Source: Pseudomonadota bacterium
Lineage (GTDB): Bacteria > Pseudomonadota > Gammaproteobacteria > Burkholderiales > Rhodocyclaceae
Assembly: GCA_018262095.1 (NCBI GenBank)
Contig: JAGTRW010000020.1
Coordinates: 27,391-91,390, forward strand
Reading direction: 5' to 3'
DNA length: 64,000 nt
Shown here: positions 12,782 through 22,995 of the stretch, piece after piece
How positions within the stretch are numbered: the first letter of the stretch is position 1
Layout: each line of letters starts with the position of its first letter
Notes under the pieces: generated by a model
Database searches by the model: none
Told to the model about the DNA's origin: nothing
What the model saw: the letters and a program-made list of their open reading frames with translations, nothing else
Position numbers and translations under genes: made by a program

Positions 12782-13693
12782 CTATTTCTTCGCTGGCAGC
12801 GAGATTCCCGGGAACATTTTGATCACCGCCGAATCGTCCTCGAGCCCGTGGCCTGCCGCCGACGCTTGCAGGTACATCTGGTGCGCGGTCGCCGAAAGCG
12901 GCAACGGGAAAACGTTCTTCTTGGCGTAGTCGAGGACGATGCCGAGGTCCTTGATGAAGATATTGACCGCCGACAAGGGCGTGTAGTCGGCGGCCAGGAT
13001 GTGCGGCACACGGTTCTCGAACATCCACGAGTTGCCGGCGCTGTGGGTGATCACCTCATAGACCTGCGCGGGGTCGGCGCCGGCACGGATCGCCAGCGCC
13101 ATCGCCTCGCCGGCGGCGGCGATATGCACGCCGGCCAGCAACTGGTTGACCATCTTGACCACCGAGCCCGGACCGACTTCGTCGCCAAGCTTGTAGATCT
13201 TGCCGGCGATCGCTTCGAGAACCGGCTGGCACTTGGCGTAGGCAGCGGGAGATCCCGACGACATGATCGTCATCTCACCGCTCGCGGCCTTCGCCGCGCC
13301 GCCCGAGATCGGTCCGTCGATCATCAGCAGACCAGCGTCGGCCAGGCGCTTGCCCAACGCCTTGGCGAACTCGGGCGAGACCGTCGCGCTGGCGATCACC
13401 ACCGAGCCTGGCTTCAAGTGCGCCGCGGCGCCGCTGTCACCATTAGCGCCAAAGAGCACCGCTTCGGTCTGTTCGGCATTGACCACCACCGTAATCAGCA
13501 CGTCGACGAGCTTGGCCATCGCCGCCAGCGACTCGCCGGCATGACCGCCGGCGTCGACGACTTTCTGCACCGCTTCCGGCCGCAGATCGAAGGCGTGCAC
13601 TTCGAAGCCCTCGCGCACCAGCGACAGCGCAACGCCCATCCCCATCGCGCCGAGACCGACGACGCCGACCGGCATCTTCACTTGCGTATTCAT
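12782..13693 (-). CDS. ltnD: L-threonate dehydrogenase-like beta-hydroxyacid dehydrogenase LtnD
   Basis: A 303-residue NAD-dependent beta-hydroxyacid dehydrogenase. The Rossmann motif is GVVGLGAMGMG, the substrate loop is DGPISGGAAKAASGEMTIM, and the catalytic Lys lies in SVVKMVNQLLAG. In otn clusters this enzyme oxidises L-threonate to 2-oxo-tetronate, the substrate of OtnI. The ATG at 13693 has GGAG 8 bp upstream; the TTG two codons earlier is not preferred. It is the last gene of dctP-dctQ-dctM-ltnD. 3-hydroxyisobutyrate or tartronate semialdehyde dehydrogenases have the same fold, so the substrate rests on context. Confidence 0.75.
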   Translation of the reverse strand: MNTQVKMPVGVVGLGAMGMGVALSLVREGFEVHAFDLRPEAVQKVVDAGGHAGESLAAMAKLVDVLITVVVNAEQTEAVLFGANGDSGAAAHLKPGSVVIASATVSPEFAKALGKRLADAGLLMIDGPISGGAAKAASGEMTIMSSGSPAAYAKCQPVLEAIAGKIYKLGDEVGPGSVVKMVNQLLAGVHIAAAGEAMALAIRAGADPAQVYEVITHSAGNSWMFENRVPHILAADYTPLSAVNIFIKDLGIVLDYAKKNVFPLPLSATAHQMYLQASAAGHGLEDDSAVIKMFPGISLPAKK

Positions 13694-13721
13694 GCTCAAT
13701 TCTCCACTTGATTTGACGAAA

Positions 13722-15002
13722 TTATCGGGCGTAGACCAGGTCGCGCAGGAACAGCGACACTTGCGGCACGTAGGTGATGATCAGCAAGCAGCACAGCACG
13801 CACAGCACGAAGGGAATCAGTTCGCGAATAATCTTGTCGAGCGAGATCTTGGCGACCGTGCACGCGGCGAACAGATTGACGCCGAACGGCGGGGTGATCA
13901 TGCCGAGCGCCAGATTGACGACCATGATCGTGCCGAAATGCACCGGGTCGATGCCGAACTTGACCGCCACCGGTGCCAGGATCGGCGCCAGCACGATGAT
14001 CGACGCCGAGGTTTCGATGAACATGCCGATGATGAACAAGGCCGCATTGACGCCGAGCAGGAACATCGCCGGCGAGGTGAGGTTGGCCTTGAGGAAGTCG
14101 CCGATCGCTTCGGGAACGCCGGCGCGCGTGATCAGGAAGCTGAAGAGGCCCGCGTTGGCGATGATGAACATGATCACCGCCGACGAAATCACCGACTTCC
14201 TGAAGATCGGGTAGAGGTCGGAGAACTTGATTTCCTTGTAGATGAACAGCCCGACGATCAGCGCGTAGAACACCGCGACGACGGCCGCTTCGGTCGGCGT
14301 AAAAATGCCGCCGTAGATGCCGCCGAGGATGATCACCGGCATCATCAGCGCCAGCGCCGCTTCCTTGGTGGCATGGCCGAAGGTCATGCGGCCGATGTGG
14401 TCGTTCTTGCCGTAACCCTTGTATTTCGACCAGCACCAGACGAAGAACATCAGCCCGCCGCCGATCAGCAGGCCGGGGCCGAAACCGGCAATGAACAACT
14501 CGCCGATCGAGACCTCAGCCGAAACGCCGTAAAGGATCATCGGGATCGACGGCGGGATGATCACGCCGAGTTCAGCGGAGGTCGCCTGCAAGGCCGCCGC
14601 GAAGTTGGTCGGATAGCCGTGACGGATCAGCGCCGGGATCAGGATCGCGCCGATCGCGAAGGTCGTCGCGACGCTCGACCCGGAAACTGCGGCGAAGATC
14701 ATGCAGGTCATCACGCAGGTCATCGCCAGACCGCCCTGCAGGCCGCCGACGATCGACTTGGCGAAATTGACCAGGCGATTGGAGATGCCGCCGACTTCCA
14801 TCAGGTTGCCGGCGAGGATGAAGAACGGGATCGCGCCGAGCGCGAACTTGTCAATCGCCGAGAACATTTCCTTGGGCGCGACGAGCATCGGGATACTTGA
14901 AAAGAAGTGGATCCCGGTCACGCTGGCAAGACCGATCGAAATGGCGATCGGCACGCTGAACGCGAAAAAGATCACCATTGAAGCAAACATTGCTGAGGGC
15001 AT
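13722..15002 (-). CDS. dctM: TRAP transporter large permease subunit DctM
   Basis: A 426-residue polytopic membrane protein of the DctM family. Hydrophobic segments run the full length (for example MVIFFAFSVPIAISIGLASV and, at the end, IPFVLCVLCCLLIITYVPQV). The start has AGGAG just upstream. It forms the Na+-driven import channel with DctQ, taking substrate from the periplasmic DctP. It lies 30 bp after dctQ and 28 bp before ltnD, so the imported sugar acid probably feeds LtnD. Confidence 0.92.
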   Translation of the reverse strand: MPSAMFASMVIFFAFSVPIAISIGLASVTGIHFFSSIPMLVAPKEMFSAIDKFALGAIPFFILAGNLMEVGGISNRLVNFAKSIVGGLQGGLAMTCVMTCMIFAAVSGSSVATTFAIGAILIPALIRHGYPTNFAAALQATSAELGVIIPPSIPMILYGVSAEVSIGELFIAGFGPGLLIGGGLMFFVWCWSKYKGYGKNDHIGRMTFGHATKEAALALMMPVIILGGIYGGIFTPTEAAVVAVFYALIVGLFIYKEIKFSDLYPIFRKSVISSAVIMFIIANAGLFSFLITRAGVPEAIGDFLKANLTSPAMFLLGVNAALFIIGMFIETSASIIVLAPILAPVAVKFGIDPVHFGTIMVVNLALGMITPPFGVNLFAACTVAKISLDKIIRELIPFVLCVLCCLLIITYVPQVSLFLRDLVYAR

Positions 15003-15032
15003 TACGGCTCCTGACTCGTATCGGTGTTTGGA

Positions 15033-15524
15033 TTACTGCTGCGCGTCGAGTTCGGCGATGCGCGGATCGAGGAAATTGGCGATCACCGCGATGATGCCGA
15101 AGATCGCGCCGACCGGCAGCGCCGCATAGCCGACGCTCATCGGCAAAAACTCGAGCGCGCCGATCTCCTGAAAGCGCGTGCGCCAGGCAATGTCGGCGCC
15201 ATACCACACCAGCACCGCCAGATAGATCACGGTGACCAGGGTAATCAGGAAATGCAGTGGGCGCTGAAAGCGGCCGCTCTTGCGGAACATCAGATCGACT
15301 GAAACCTGGGCGCCCTCGCGGAAGGCAACGACGACTCCGAACATCACCATCCAGATGATGTCGAGGCGGATCAGAATTTCGCTCCAGGTCGACGGCTCAT
15401 TGAAGATGAAGCGGGTCAATACCTGAAACATCCCGAGCAGCGCGGCAATGCCCAGCATCACGCAGGCAGCGTGAATGATGAACGACGTCAGCCGCTGCTC
15501 AAAGGCAAGAAATAGAGTCTTCAT
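15033..15524 (-). CDS. dctQ: TRAP transporter small permease subunit DctQ
   Basis: A 163-residue membrane protein with four predicted helices. The family pattern LTRFIFNEPSTWSEILIR and MVMFGVVVAFREGAQVSVDL is present. The ATG at 15524 is chosen; the in-frame codon eight residues upstream is a TTG. No strong ribosome binding site is visible, so translation may depend on coupling. It lies 70 bp after dctP and 30 bp before dctM. Confidence 0.9.
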   Translation of the reverse strand: MKTLFLAFEQRLTSFIIHAACVMLGIAALLGMFQVLTRFIFNEPSTWSEILIRLDIIWMVMFGVVVAFREGAQVSVDLMFRKSGRFQRPLHFLITLVTVIYLAVLVWYGADIAWRTRFQEIGALEFLPMSVGYAALPVGAIFGIIAVIANFLDPRIAELDAQQ

Positions 15525-15594
15525 GGGTTTACACCGGGTCGCTGCCAAACCGCTGACACCGACCCGGTCCTTTCAGAAAGTTGCGATGACCGGC

Positions 15595-16569
15595 TTACTT
15601 GACGTCCTGGATCTTCTTGATGTTGGCTTCGCCGTAGTCCTTGTTGTATTGGACGTAGGCCGAAGCGGTAGCCTTCTGGAACAGCGAGAGGTCGACCTTG
15701 TTGACCAAGGTGCCGGCCTTCTCGATCACGGCGATGCCGTTGGCTTCGTCGTCATTGACTTTCTTGCGGTTGGCAACCAGCGCGATCTTGGCGGCTTCCT
15801 GGAACGACGCCTTGTCCGCTGCGCTGAGCTTGTCCCACAGGCCCTTGTTGAGGATCAACAGCGCCGGCGAATAGACGTGGCTGGTCAGCGACAGGTACTT
15901 CTGCACCGTGTAGAGCTTGTTGGCGAGGATCACCGGAATCGGATTTTCCTGACCATCGACGGTTCCTGTCTGCAACGCGGTGAACACTTCGTTCATATTC
16001 ATCGGCGTCGGCAGCGCGCCCATCGCCTTGAAGGCTTCCATGTGCACCTTGTTTTCCATGGTGCGGATCTTCATTCCCTTGAGATCTTCGGGAGTCACGA
16101 TCGGCTTCTTGCTGTTGGTGACGTGGCGGAAACCGTTCTCCATCCAGCTGATCGCGACCAGCCCCTTGGCCGGGAACTTGGCCAGGATGTCCTGCCCGAT
16201 CGGGCCGTCGAGCACCTTGCGCGCGTGAGCGTAGTCGCGGAACAGGAAGGGGATATCGACGATGCGCGTTTCAGCGACGAAATTGCCGACCGGGCCGGTC
16301 GAGGTAATGATCAGATCCTGAGTTCCGAGTTGCACGGCTTCGAGCATTTCACGCTCGCCGCCCAAAGCGCCAGCCGGAAAGTATTGCAGCTTGTAACGGC
16401 CGTTGGTGCGCTTGGCGATTTCGTCGCCAAAGGTCGTCATTGCGATCCCGTAGTGCGAGTCGATGGTGTTAGTCCAACCTACTTTGAGAACGGTCTGTGC
16501 GTTTGCTGCGAGGGAAATGCTGAAACCAAGTACTGCGACCAGATGTGCTGCAAGTCGTGACACTTTCAT
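15595..16569 (-). CDS. dctP: TRAP transporter substrate-binding protein DctP
   Basis: A 324-residue periplasmic binding protein with signal peptide MKVSRLAAHLVAVLGFSISL, cleaved after AANA. The DctP fold is seen in VGWTNTIDSHYGIAMTTFGDEI and in the substrate-contact region FRHVTNSKKPIVTPEDLKGM, whose Arg holds carboxylates in this family. AGGAG precedes the ATG at 16569; a longer frame of 37 codons upstream is rejected because it would bury the signal peptide. It is the first gene of the operon, so its promoter lies in the gap shared with the divergent GntR gene. Confidence 0.92.
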   Translation of the reverse strand: MKVSRLAAHLVAVLGFSISLAANAQTVLKVGWTNTIDSHYGIAMTTFGDEIAKRTNGRYKLQYFPAGALGGEREMLEAVQLGTQDLIITSTGPVGNFVAETRIVDIPFLFRDYAHARKVLDGPIGQDILAKFPAKGLVAISWMENGFRHVTNSKKPIVTPEDLKGMKIRTMENKVHMEAFKAMGALPTPMNMNEVFTALQTGTVDGQENPIPVILANKLYTVQKYLSLTSHVYSPALLILNKGLWDKLSAADKASFQEAAKIALVANRKKVNDDEANGIAVIEKAGTLVNKVDLSLFQKATASAYVQYNKDYGEANIKKIQDVK

Positions 16570-16752
16570 TTGTATCTCCTCACTCGGAAAAAGGCACCTG
16601 CTACAGACCTCCCGGCAAATGCCGGATTTTCCTGGCAGGCACCAAAACTTGATGTTGCTTTCATTCAACGACAGGCCCAACGACCTACCGCTCGTACTGT
16701 CCCCAGGGCACTGAGGTCAGTGACGCCATATTGCACCGCCTACCCATAGCTG

Positions 16753-16845
16753 TCACACAAAGTTACATTACGCTTTATAGTCATCACACAAATCATACAA
16801 ACGACGACATGGACGAAAGTAAATCACAAAAGCTGTATGATTACA
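16753..16845. promoter_or_regulatory. Operator-like repeats between dctP and the second GntR gene
   Basis: TCACACAAA occurs at 16753-16761 and again at 16784-16792, exactly 31 bp apart, close to three helical turns. An inverted pair ATCATACA (16792-16799) and TGTATGAT (16834-16841) follows; the second extends to TGTATGATTACA, with TGTA/TACA ends. AT-rich half-sites of this kind suit a FadR-type regulator controlling both divergent transcripts. The stem CCGGC/GCCGG near 16612-16625 lies in the dctP leader. Nothing else was seen in the 308-bp gap. Confidence 0.5.
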
Positions 16846-16877
16846 ATACGTCTCAATTAAATCGTTTTGGAGCCCAA

Positions 16878-17654
16878 ATGGCCGCTGATCCGGAGTTGAA
16901 AATCGAACGTTTGGCCCTTGCCGGGACACTGACCGACCGCGTCTGCGGCGCACTGACTGAACTGGTCAGCGGTGACGATTTCCCCCCGGGATCGCGTCTA
17001 CCGTCGGAGACAAAGATGGCCAGCCGCTTCGGCGTCAGCCGTACGGTGATCCGCGAAGCGGTTTCTCGCCTCAAGTCCGAAGGTCTGGTCGAGTCGCGCC
17101 AGGGCAGCGGCGTTTTTGTTCGCGAACTGAATATGGACTCGCCGTTTCGCATCGATCCGAGCATCATGGAATCGGTTCAGTCGGTTCTGCAGGTCGTTGA
17201 ATTGCGCCAAGTGCTCGAAGGCGAGATCGCCGCGCTGGCGGCAAAGCGTCGCAACGTCGCGCAGTTGGGTGCCATCAGGCAAGCGCTCAAACAGATCGAC
17301 AGCGATGTCAGCGCCGGTGGCGATGGCGTTGATGCCGACATCGCTTTCCATCGCAGCATCGCCGAAGCGACCGGCAACCCGCATTTTCTGGCGCTGGTCC
17401 AGTTTCTGTTCAATTTTCTGCGTAGCGCAACGCAGACCACGCGCAGCATCGAAGCCACCCGTGCGACGCTGGCGCAGCAGGTCAAGGACGAACACCTTAG
17501 CATCGTCGAGGCGATTTCGCGGCGCGACACCGAAGCGGCGCGCGCCGCCGCCCGCCTGCATATGGAACGAGCCTCACGGCGCCTGGGCGCGAGCGACGTC
17601 AAGTCATTGCTGAACGCGGGTGTCGACAGCGCGTTGAACTCGCCCACAACCTAA
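16878..17654 (+). CDS. GntR-family (FadR subfamily) regulator divergent from the TRAP operon
   Basis: A 258-residue regulator: winged HTH (PPGSRLPSETKMASRFGVSR, then VIREAVSRLKSEGLVESRQG) followed by an FCD domain (DADIAFHRSIAEATGNPHFL supplies the metal ligands). The ATG at 16878 has GGAG at 16869-16872, five bases upstream, so it is preferred over longer in-frame starts at 16731 and 16809. It is divergent from dctP and probably controls the TRAP-ltnD operon and itself. It belongs to the same family as the 7124 gene, though the two are not close copies. Confidence 0.9.
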   Translation: MAADPELKIERLALAGTLTDRVCGALTELVSGDDFPPGSRLPSETKMASRFGVSRTVIREAVSRLKSEGLVESRQGSGVFVRELNMDSPFRIDPSIMESVQSVLQVVELRQVLEGEIAALAAKRRNVAQLGAIRQALKQIDSDVSAGGDGVDADIAFHRSIAEATGNPHFLALVQFLFNFLRSATQTTRSIEATRATLAQQVKDEHLSIVEAISRRDTEAARAAARLHMERASRRLGASDVKSLLNAGVDSALNSPTT

Positions 17655-17677
17655 GCGGCGCCCGCAAGACCTCGGCA

Positions 17678-19228
17678 TCAGCTTTTCAAAGACGCCAAAA
17701 TCTCGCGGCGCATATCGGCGATATCGCGTTCCGGCGTGACCTGAACACCCTCGCACTTGCCGTCCCGGGCACAACGAGAACTGCGCGGACAAATGATCTG
17801 CGCGCCGTTGGCCAAGGATTCCTTGACCCATTCGATGTTGAGCACATTGGCGACCGCGCTGATCGAATCTGCTTCCGCCTTGGGTATTTTGGCGTTACCG
17901 CCGCGCCGCTGGCACTCATCGGCAATGCGATTAACGACCTGACTGGCATCGACGCCATTGGCCTCGAGCGCCGGAACCAGATCGATGCCGACCGAAAGCA
18001 CGTGCCGATTACCAGCCATGTCTTGCGTACGCAATGAATGGCAGCAATAAAGCAGCCAGCGATCATCGTCGCGCAATACCGAGATCTGCGACCCCGCTTT
18101 CGCTTTGCTGTCGCGCAGCAGACGAAACACCGCCCAGTTGGGACACGGGTCGGACGCCTGCGCCATGTTGCCCCAAGGCAACGGGATACCGTTGCCGCGA
18201 TAGACCGCGCGCAGCAGGCCAGGCGGATAGGCATCGAAAAAGTGCCAATACGGATACGGCGAGACCTTGGTCATTCGGCGCATGATCACCGCTGGGGTCA
18301 GCTCGAGTTTCGCACCCATTTCGACGCGGTAGCGCTCGCGCGTCAGCAGCCTGCGAAACGGCTGCTTGGGACACAGCAGCGCGCCGGCGAAGAAGCTGCA
18401 CTCGAAATCGCGCCACGCGTTGAGGACGTCGCGCGGATCCATTCCGGCGACGTGACCTCTCGCTTCGAGGCCAGCGCCCGTTTCCCCGCCGCTGGCGATC
18501 GACTTCATCCCATCGCCATGATGCAGGACCTTGTGCGCGAGATGCGTCGCCAGATCGAATTTGAGGCGCGCGGGCTCGGCCTGCAGTGCCTTGTTGAGAT
18601 ACACGACCCCGGGCGGTTCGTAGAACGAGCGCAGCATGCTGCGCAGCTCGCGCCCCTGGCACAGCGTCACGACGGGCTTGCGCTCGAACCAGCGCAATTC
18701 GAGTCCATGGGTTTTGCAGAGCGCGGTAATGTCACTGACGGACAACGGAAAAGCGCGCTTGCCAACTTCCTCGGCGGCTTTTTCCAGATCGGGAAACTCG
18801 TTGCGCGAGCTTTCCTGATAGGAGCGGATCAGCAGTTGTGCGAACTGACGGCCTGACGTGCCGGTCTGCGCCAGCAATTCCGGAATCGCCGCCTTGAGCA
18901 ACTCTTTGGAAAACAGGAACGCCGGTTCCAGCGGAGCCCGGGCGGCCCCGCCGCTGGCGGGTGCCGTTGTAACCGGCGTGACTGCCGCATTCTGATCTGA
19001 AAACCAGGCCAAGCTGCGCTGGAAGACCTTGGCCAGCAGCATCATCACCTGCTCGGCAGGAACGCGGCGTCCGCTTTCGATCATGCTCAGATAGGACACT
19101 GACGGCGCCGCCTGAGCATCGATCTGGATGCACCGCTGCGACAACTCTTCAAGAGTCATGTGGTTTTGCTTGCGCAAGGCACGCAATTTCGCACCAAGAA
19201 AGTGGCTGTTCCGGCCGCTATTTGCCAT
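17678..19228 (-). CDS. XRE-family regulator of the short-chain fatty acyl (RamB/ScfR-like) type
   Basis: A 516-residue protein: XRE HTH at about residues 10-75 (LGAKLRALRKQNHMTLEELS, then SVSYLSMIESGRRVP), a central IrrE-like part (DLATHLAHKVLHHGDG) and a C-terminal DUF2083-type domain. Paired cysteines (CSFFAGALLC, DPCPNW, CPRSSRCARDGKC) could hold a metal or cluster, which is inference. Members of this family control methylcitrate and glyoxylate pathways in response to acyl-CoA. The start at 19228 follows GGAGCGGCG; an in-frame start 38 codons upstream is not favoured. aceA, icd and the transcarboxylase operon in this window are plausible targets. Confidence 0.85.
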   Translation of the reverse strand: MANSGRNSHFLGAKLRALRKQNHMTLEELSQRCIQIDAQAAPSVSYLSMIESGRRVPAEQVMMLLAKVFQRSLAWFSDQNAAVTPVTTAPASGGAARAPLEPAFLFSKELLKAAIPELLAQTGTSGRQFAQLLIRSYQESSRNEFPDLEKAAEEVGKRAFPLSVSDITALCKTHGLELRWFERKPVVTLCQGRELRSMLRSFYEPPGVVYLNKALQAEPARLKFDLATHLAHKVLHHGDGMKSIASGGETGAGLEARGHVAGMDPRDVLNAWRDFECSFFAGALLCPKQPFRRLLTRERYRVEMGAKLELTPAVIMRRMTKVSPYPYWHFFDAYPPGLLRAVYRGNGIPLPWGNMAQASDPCPNWAVFRLLRDSKAKAGSQISVLRDDDRWLLYCCHSLRTQDMAGNRHVLSVGIDLVPALEANGVDASQVVNRIADECQRRGGNAKIPKAEADSISAVANVLNIEWVKESLANGAQIICPRSSRCARDGKCEGVQVTPERDIADMRREILASLKS

Positions 19229-19250
19229 CGCCGCTCCAGTGAAATCGTGC

Positions 19251-19297
19251 TTGTGAAAAGCCCTTACACCCGGTTTGTGAAGTTTACATTGTGAAAT
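19251..19297. promoter_or_regulatory. Three TTGTGAA boxes upstream of the XRE regulator
   Basis: TTGTGAA occurs in one orientation at 19251, 19275 and 19289. The last two extend to GTGAAGTTTAC and GTGAAATTTCT. The 10-mer ATTGTGAAAT (19288-19297) also occurs upstream of the transcarboxylase operon, on the minus strand at 42720-42711. A similar GTGAAACTTTC sits inside the aceA promoter spacer (33775-33785). This is probably autoregulation and a shared operator; it is an inference from sequence alone. Confidence 0.5.
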
Positions 19298-19467
19298 TTC
19301 TATTAGTAAAATTTTCAAACCAGTGCGTCTAGGATAGCTCAACGGTCTCTTGCGATCAAAACCACCAAGCCCAGATCAACAGTTTTCTGCAGCACCGTCT
19401 GACTGAAGCGGACTTTATACCATTTCAATCAGCGTTCAATTGACCACCAACCGAAAGGAGAGCAATC

Positions 19468-19635
19468 ATGCAAACTCATTTTGAGCGTAGAACCGGAACC
19501 GATCGTCGCGGCGCCAATCGGTCTGCGGGAACCGAGTGGCGATGGTACGAGACCTCACTGGGCACCTCGGCCGGCGGCGAATACGACCCTTACGACCCCT
19601 ATTGGGAGCCCGTGATCGGCCAGGATGACGATTGA
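19468..19635 (+). CDS. Small hypothetical protein, 55 residues
   Basis: The ATG at 19468 follows a near-ideal ribosome binding site (GAAAGGAGAGCA). The product begins MQTHFERRTGTDRRG and ends with an aromatic, acidic tail around YDPYDPYWEP and QDDD. It has no signal peptide or membrane segment. The RRTGTDRR stretch is an arginine-rich motif resembling those ahead of some PilZ domains, but no PilZ domain is present. It is divergent from the XRE regulator. No function is recognised; the strong start and compositional order favour a real gene. Confidence 0.6.
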   Translation: MQTHFERRTGTDRRGANRSAGTEWRWYETSLGTSAGGEYDPYDPYWEPVIGQDDD

Positions 19636-19732
19636 CAGACCGGTGGCGGCCGTCGGCGAGCGGCCGCCACCGCGATATCACGAAGTCACCGCGCCACCGC
19701 GGCGCATCGTCAGCCACGGATCAAGAAGCACC

Positions 19733-19769
19733 AAAAAAAGCGCCTGCCGGAGAAATCCGCGGCAGGCGC
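19733..19769 (-). terminator. Rho-independent terminator of icd
   Basis: The stem GCGCCTGCC/GGCAGGCGC (19740-19748 and 19761-19769) is followed on the minus strand by seven U (A-run 19733-19739). A smaller stem CTGCCGC/GCGGCAG (19783-19799) lies between it and the icd stop. No other feature was seen between 19636 and 19808. Confidence 0.9.
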
Positions 19770-19808
19770 TGGTCCGAAAGAACTGCCGCTTAGCGGCAGA
19801 CCCTATCG

Positions 19809-22055
<2,247 letters not shown>

Positions 22056-22071
22056 CTAAAAATCAGCGCAG

Positions 22072-22100
22072 AAAATAATCTGCGAATGCAGTCGTTGCAA
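22072..22100 (-). promoter_or_regulatory. Likely icd promoter
   Basis: On the minus strand TTGCAA (22100-22095), a 17-bp spacer and TATTTT (22077-22072) lie 41 bp before the icd start. TTGCAA is itself a palindrome. The rest of the gap up to the rpmG terminator (about 22101-22454) shows no gene or clear signal; the frame at 22176-22613 looks non-coding. Confidence 0.5.
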
Positions 22101-22454
22101 ACAACACAACCCAAATAAAACGCTCAGCTGTCGTGCGCTTCGCTGTCAAGCCGCGGCGACAGGCCGGGCAAATCCTTGCCTGACATAGCCCGCAATGAAT
22201 CGCTCGCCAGGAGTCGACTCACGCCAACAAATTTACGCCGCACCAAAAGCGCTGCCACAAGCTTACTACACCCTGGCACCACAAATTCCCATCAAACACA
22301 GCCCGTGAATGGCGAACTTCATTTGGCGCCCCAGGCATCCAGCGCCACATTCTCACGGGGTTTTGAGCTGACCGCAAACAATCTATATTCACAAGCTTGT
22401 TCGATTTTGGAAGCACCCTGGCTGCGATTTTCGGCCAGCCCCCAAACGACAGGC

Positions 22455-22486
22455 AAAAAAAAACCTTGCCCATCAGGCAAGGTTTT
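22455..22486 (-). terminator. Rho-independent terminator of rpmB-rpmG
   Basis: The stem AAAACCTTGCC/GGCAAGGTTTT (22460-22470 and 22476-22486, loop CATCA) is followed on the minus strand by a run of U (A-tract 22455-22463). It lies 19 bp after the rpmG stop. Confidence 0.95.
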
Positions 22487-22504
22487 CTTGGCAGCCAAGC
22501 TGAA

Positions 22505-22660
22505 TTACTTGAGCTTGGTTTCCTTGTACGCAACATGCTTGCGAGCCACGGGATCATACTTCTTGATCTCCATTTTTTCAGGCATGGTCTTCTTGTTCTT
22601 GGTCGTCGTGTAGAAATGGCCGGTACCGGCGCTCGACTCGAGTTTGATCTTTTCACGCAT
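22505..22660 (-). CDS. rpmG: 50S ribosomal protein L33
   Basis: A 51-residue protein reading [20 protein letters not shown], then [20 protein letters not shown] and [11 protein letters not shown]. This is the cysteine-free (zinc-independent) L33 type. AAGGA precedes the ATG at 22660. It is co-transcribed behind rpmB, the usual arrangement. Confidence 0.97.
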   Translation of the reverse strand: MREKIKLESSAGTGHFYTTTKNKKTMPEKMEIKKYDPVARKHVAYKETKLK

Positions 22661-22674
22661 GGCAAAATTCCTTA

Positions 22675-22908
22675 TCAGAGCTCGCCGCGGGCGCGCAGGT
22701 CAGCGAGCACGACGTCGATACCATTCTTGTCGATGGTGCGCAGACCGGCGCTGGAGACGCGCAGGCGCACCCAGTGGTTTTCGCTTTCAACCCAAAAACG
22801 ACGGTACTGCAGATTCGGGAGGAAGCGGCGCTTCGTTCTATTGTTGGCATGGGAAACATTGTTCCCAGACATCGGGCCTTTACCCGTTACTTGGCAGACA
22901 CGCGCCAT
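22675..22908 (-). CDS. rpmB: 50S ribosomal protein L28
   Basis: A 77-residue protein beginning [20 protein letters not shown], with [20 protein letters not shown] in the middle; length and motifs are standard for proteobacterial L28. It lies 14 bp upstream of rpmG in the rpmB-rpmG operon and downstream of radC in the same direction. Confidence 0.97.
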   Translation of the reverse strand: MARVCQVTGKGPMSGNNVSHANNRTKRRFLPNLQYRRFWVESENHWVRLRVSSAGLRTIDKNGIDVVLADLRARGEL

Positions 22909-22995
22909 GATTGTTGCTCCAGTTGATCTTGGGAAGAAAGCCGGCGATTTTAGCCTAAACTGCCGGCAGAGTTCAAGCTATTTTTTTGATTTACC

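Noticed and set aside
13692..14900. 402-residue plus-strand frame opposite dctM
   Set aside because: It is an Arg/Asp/His-rich shadow of a membrane protein gene with no recognisable domain.
22176..22613. 145-residue plus-strand frame between icd and rpmG
   Set aside because: It runs through the rpmG terminator and part of rpmG and lacks a ribosome binding site.
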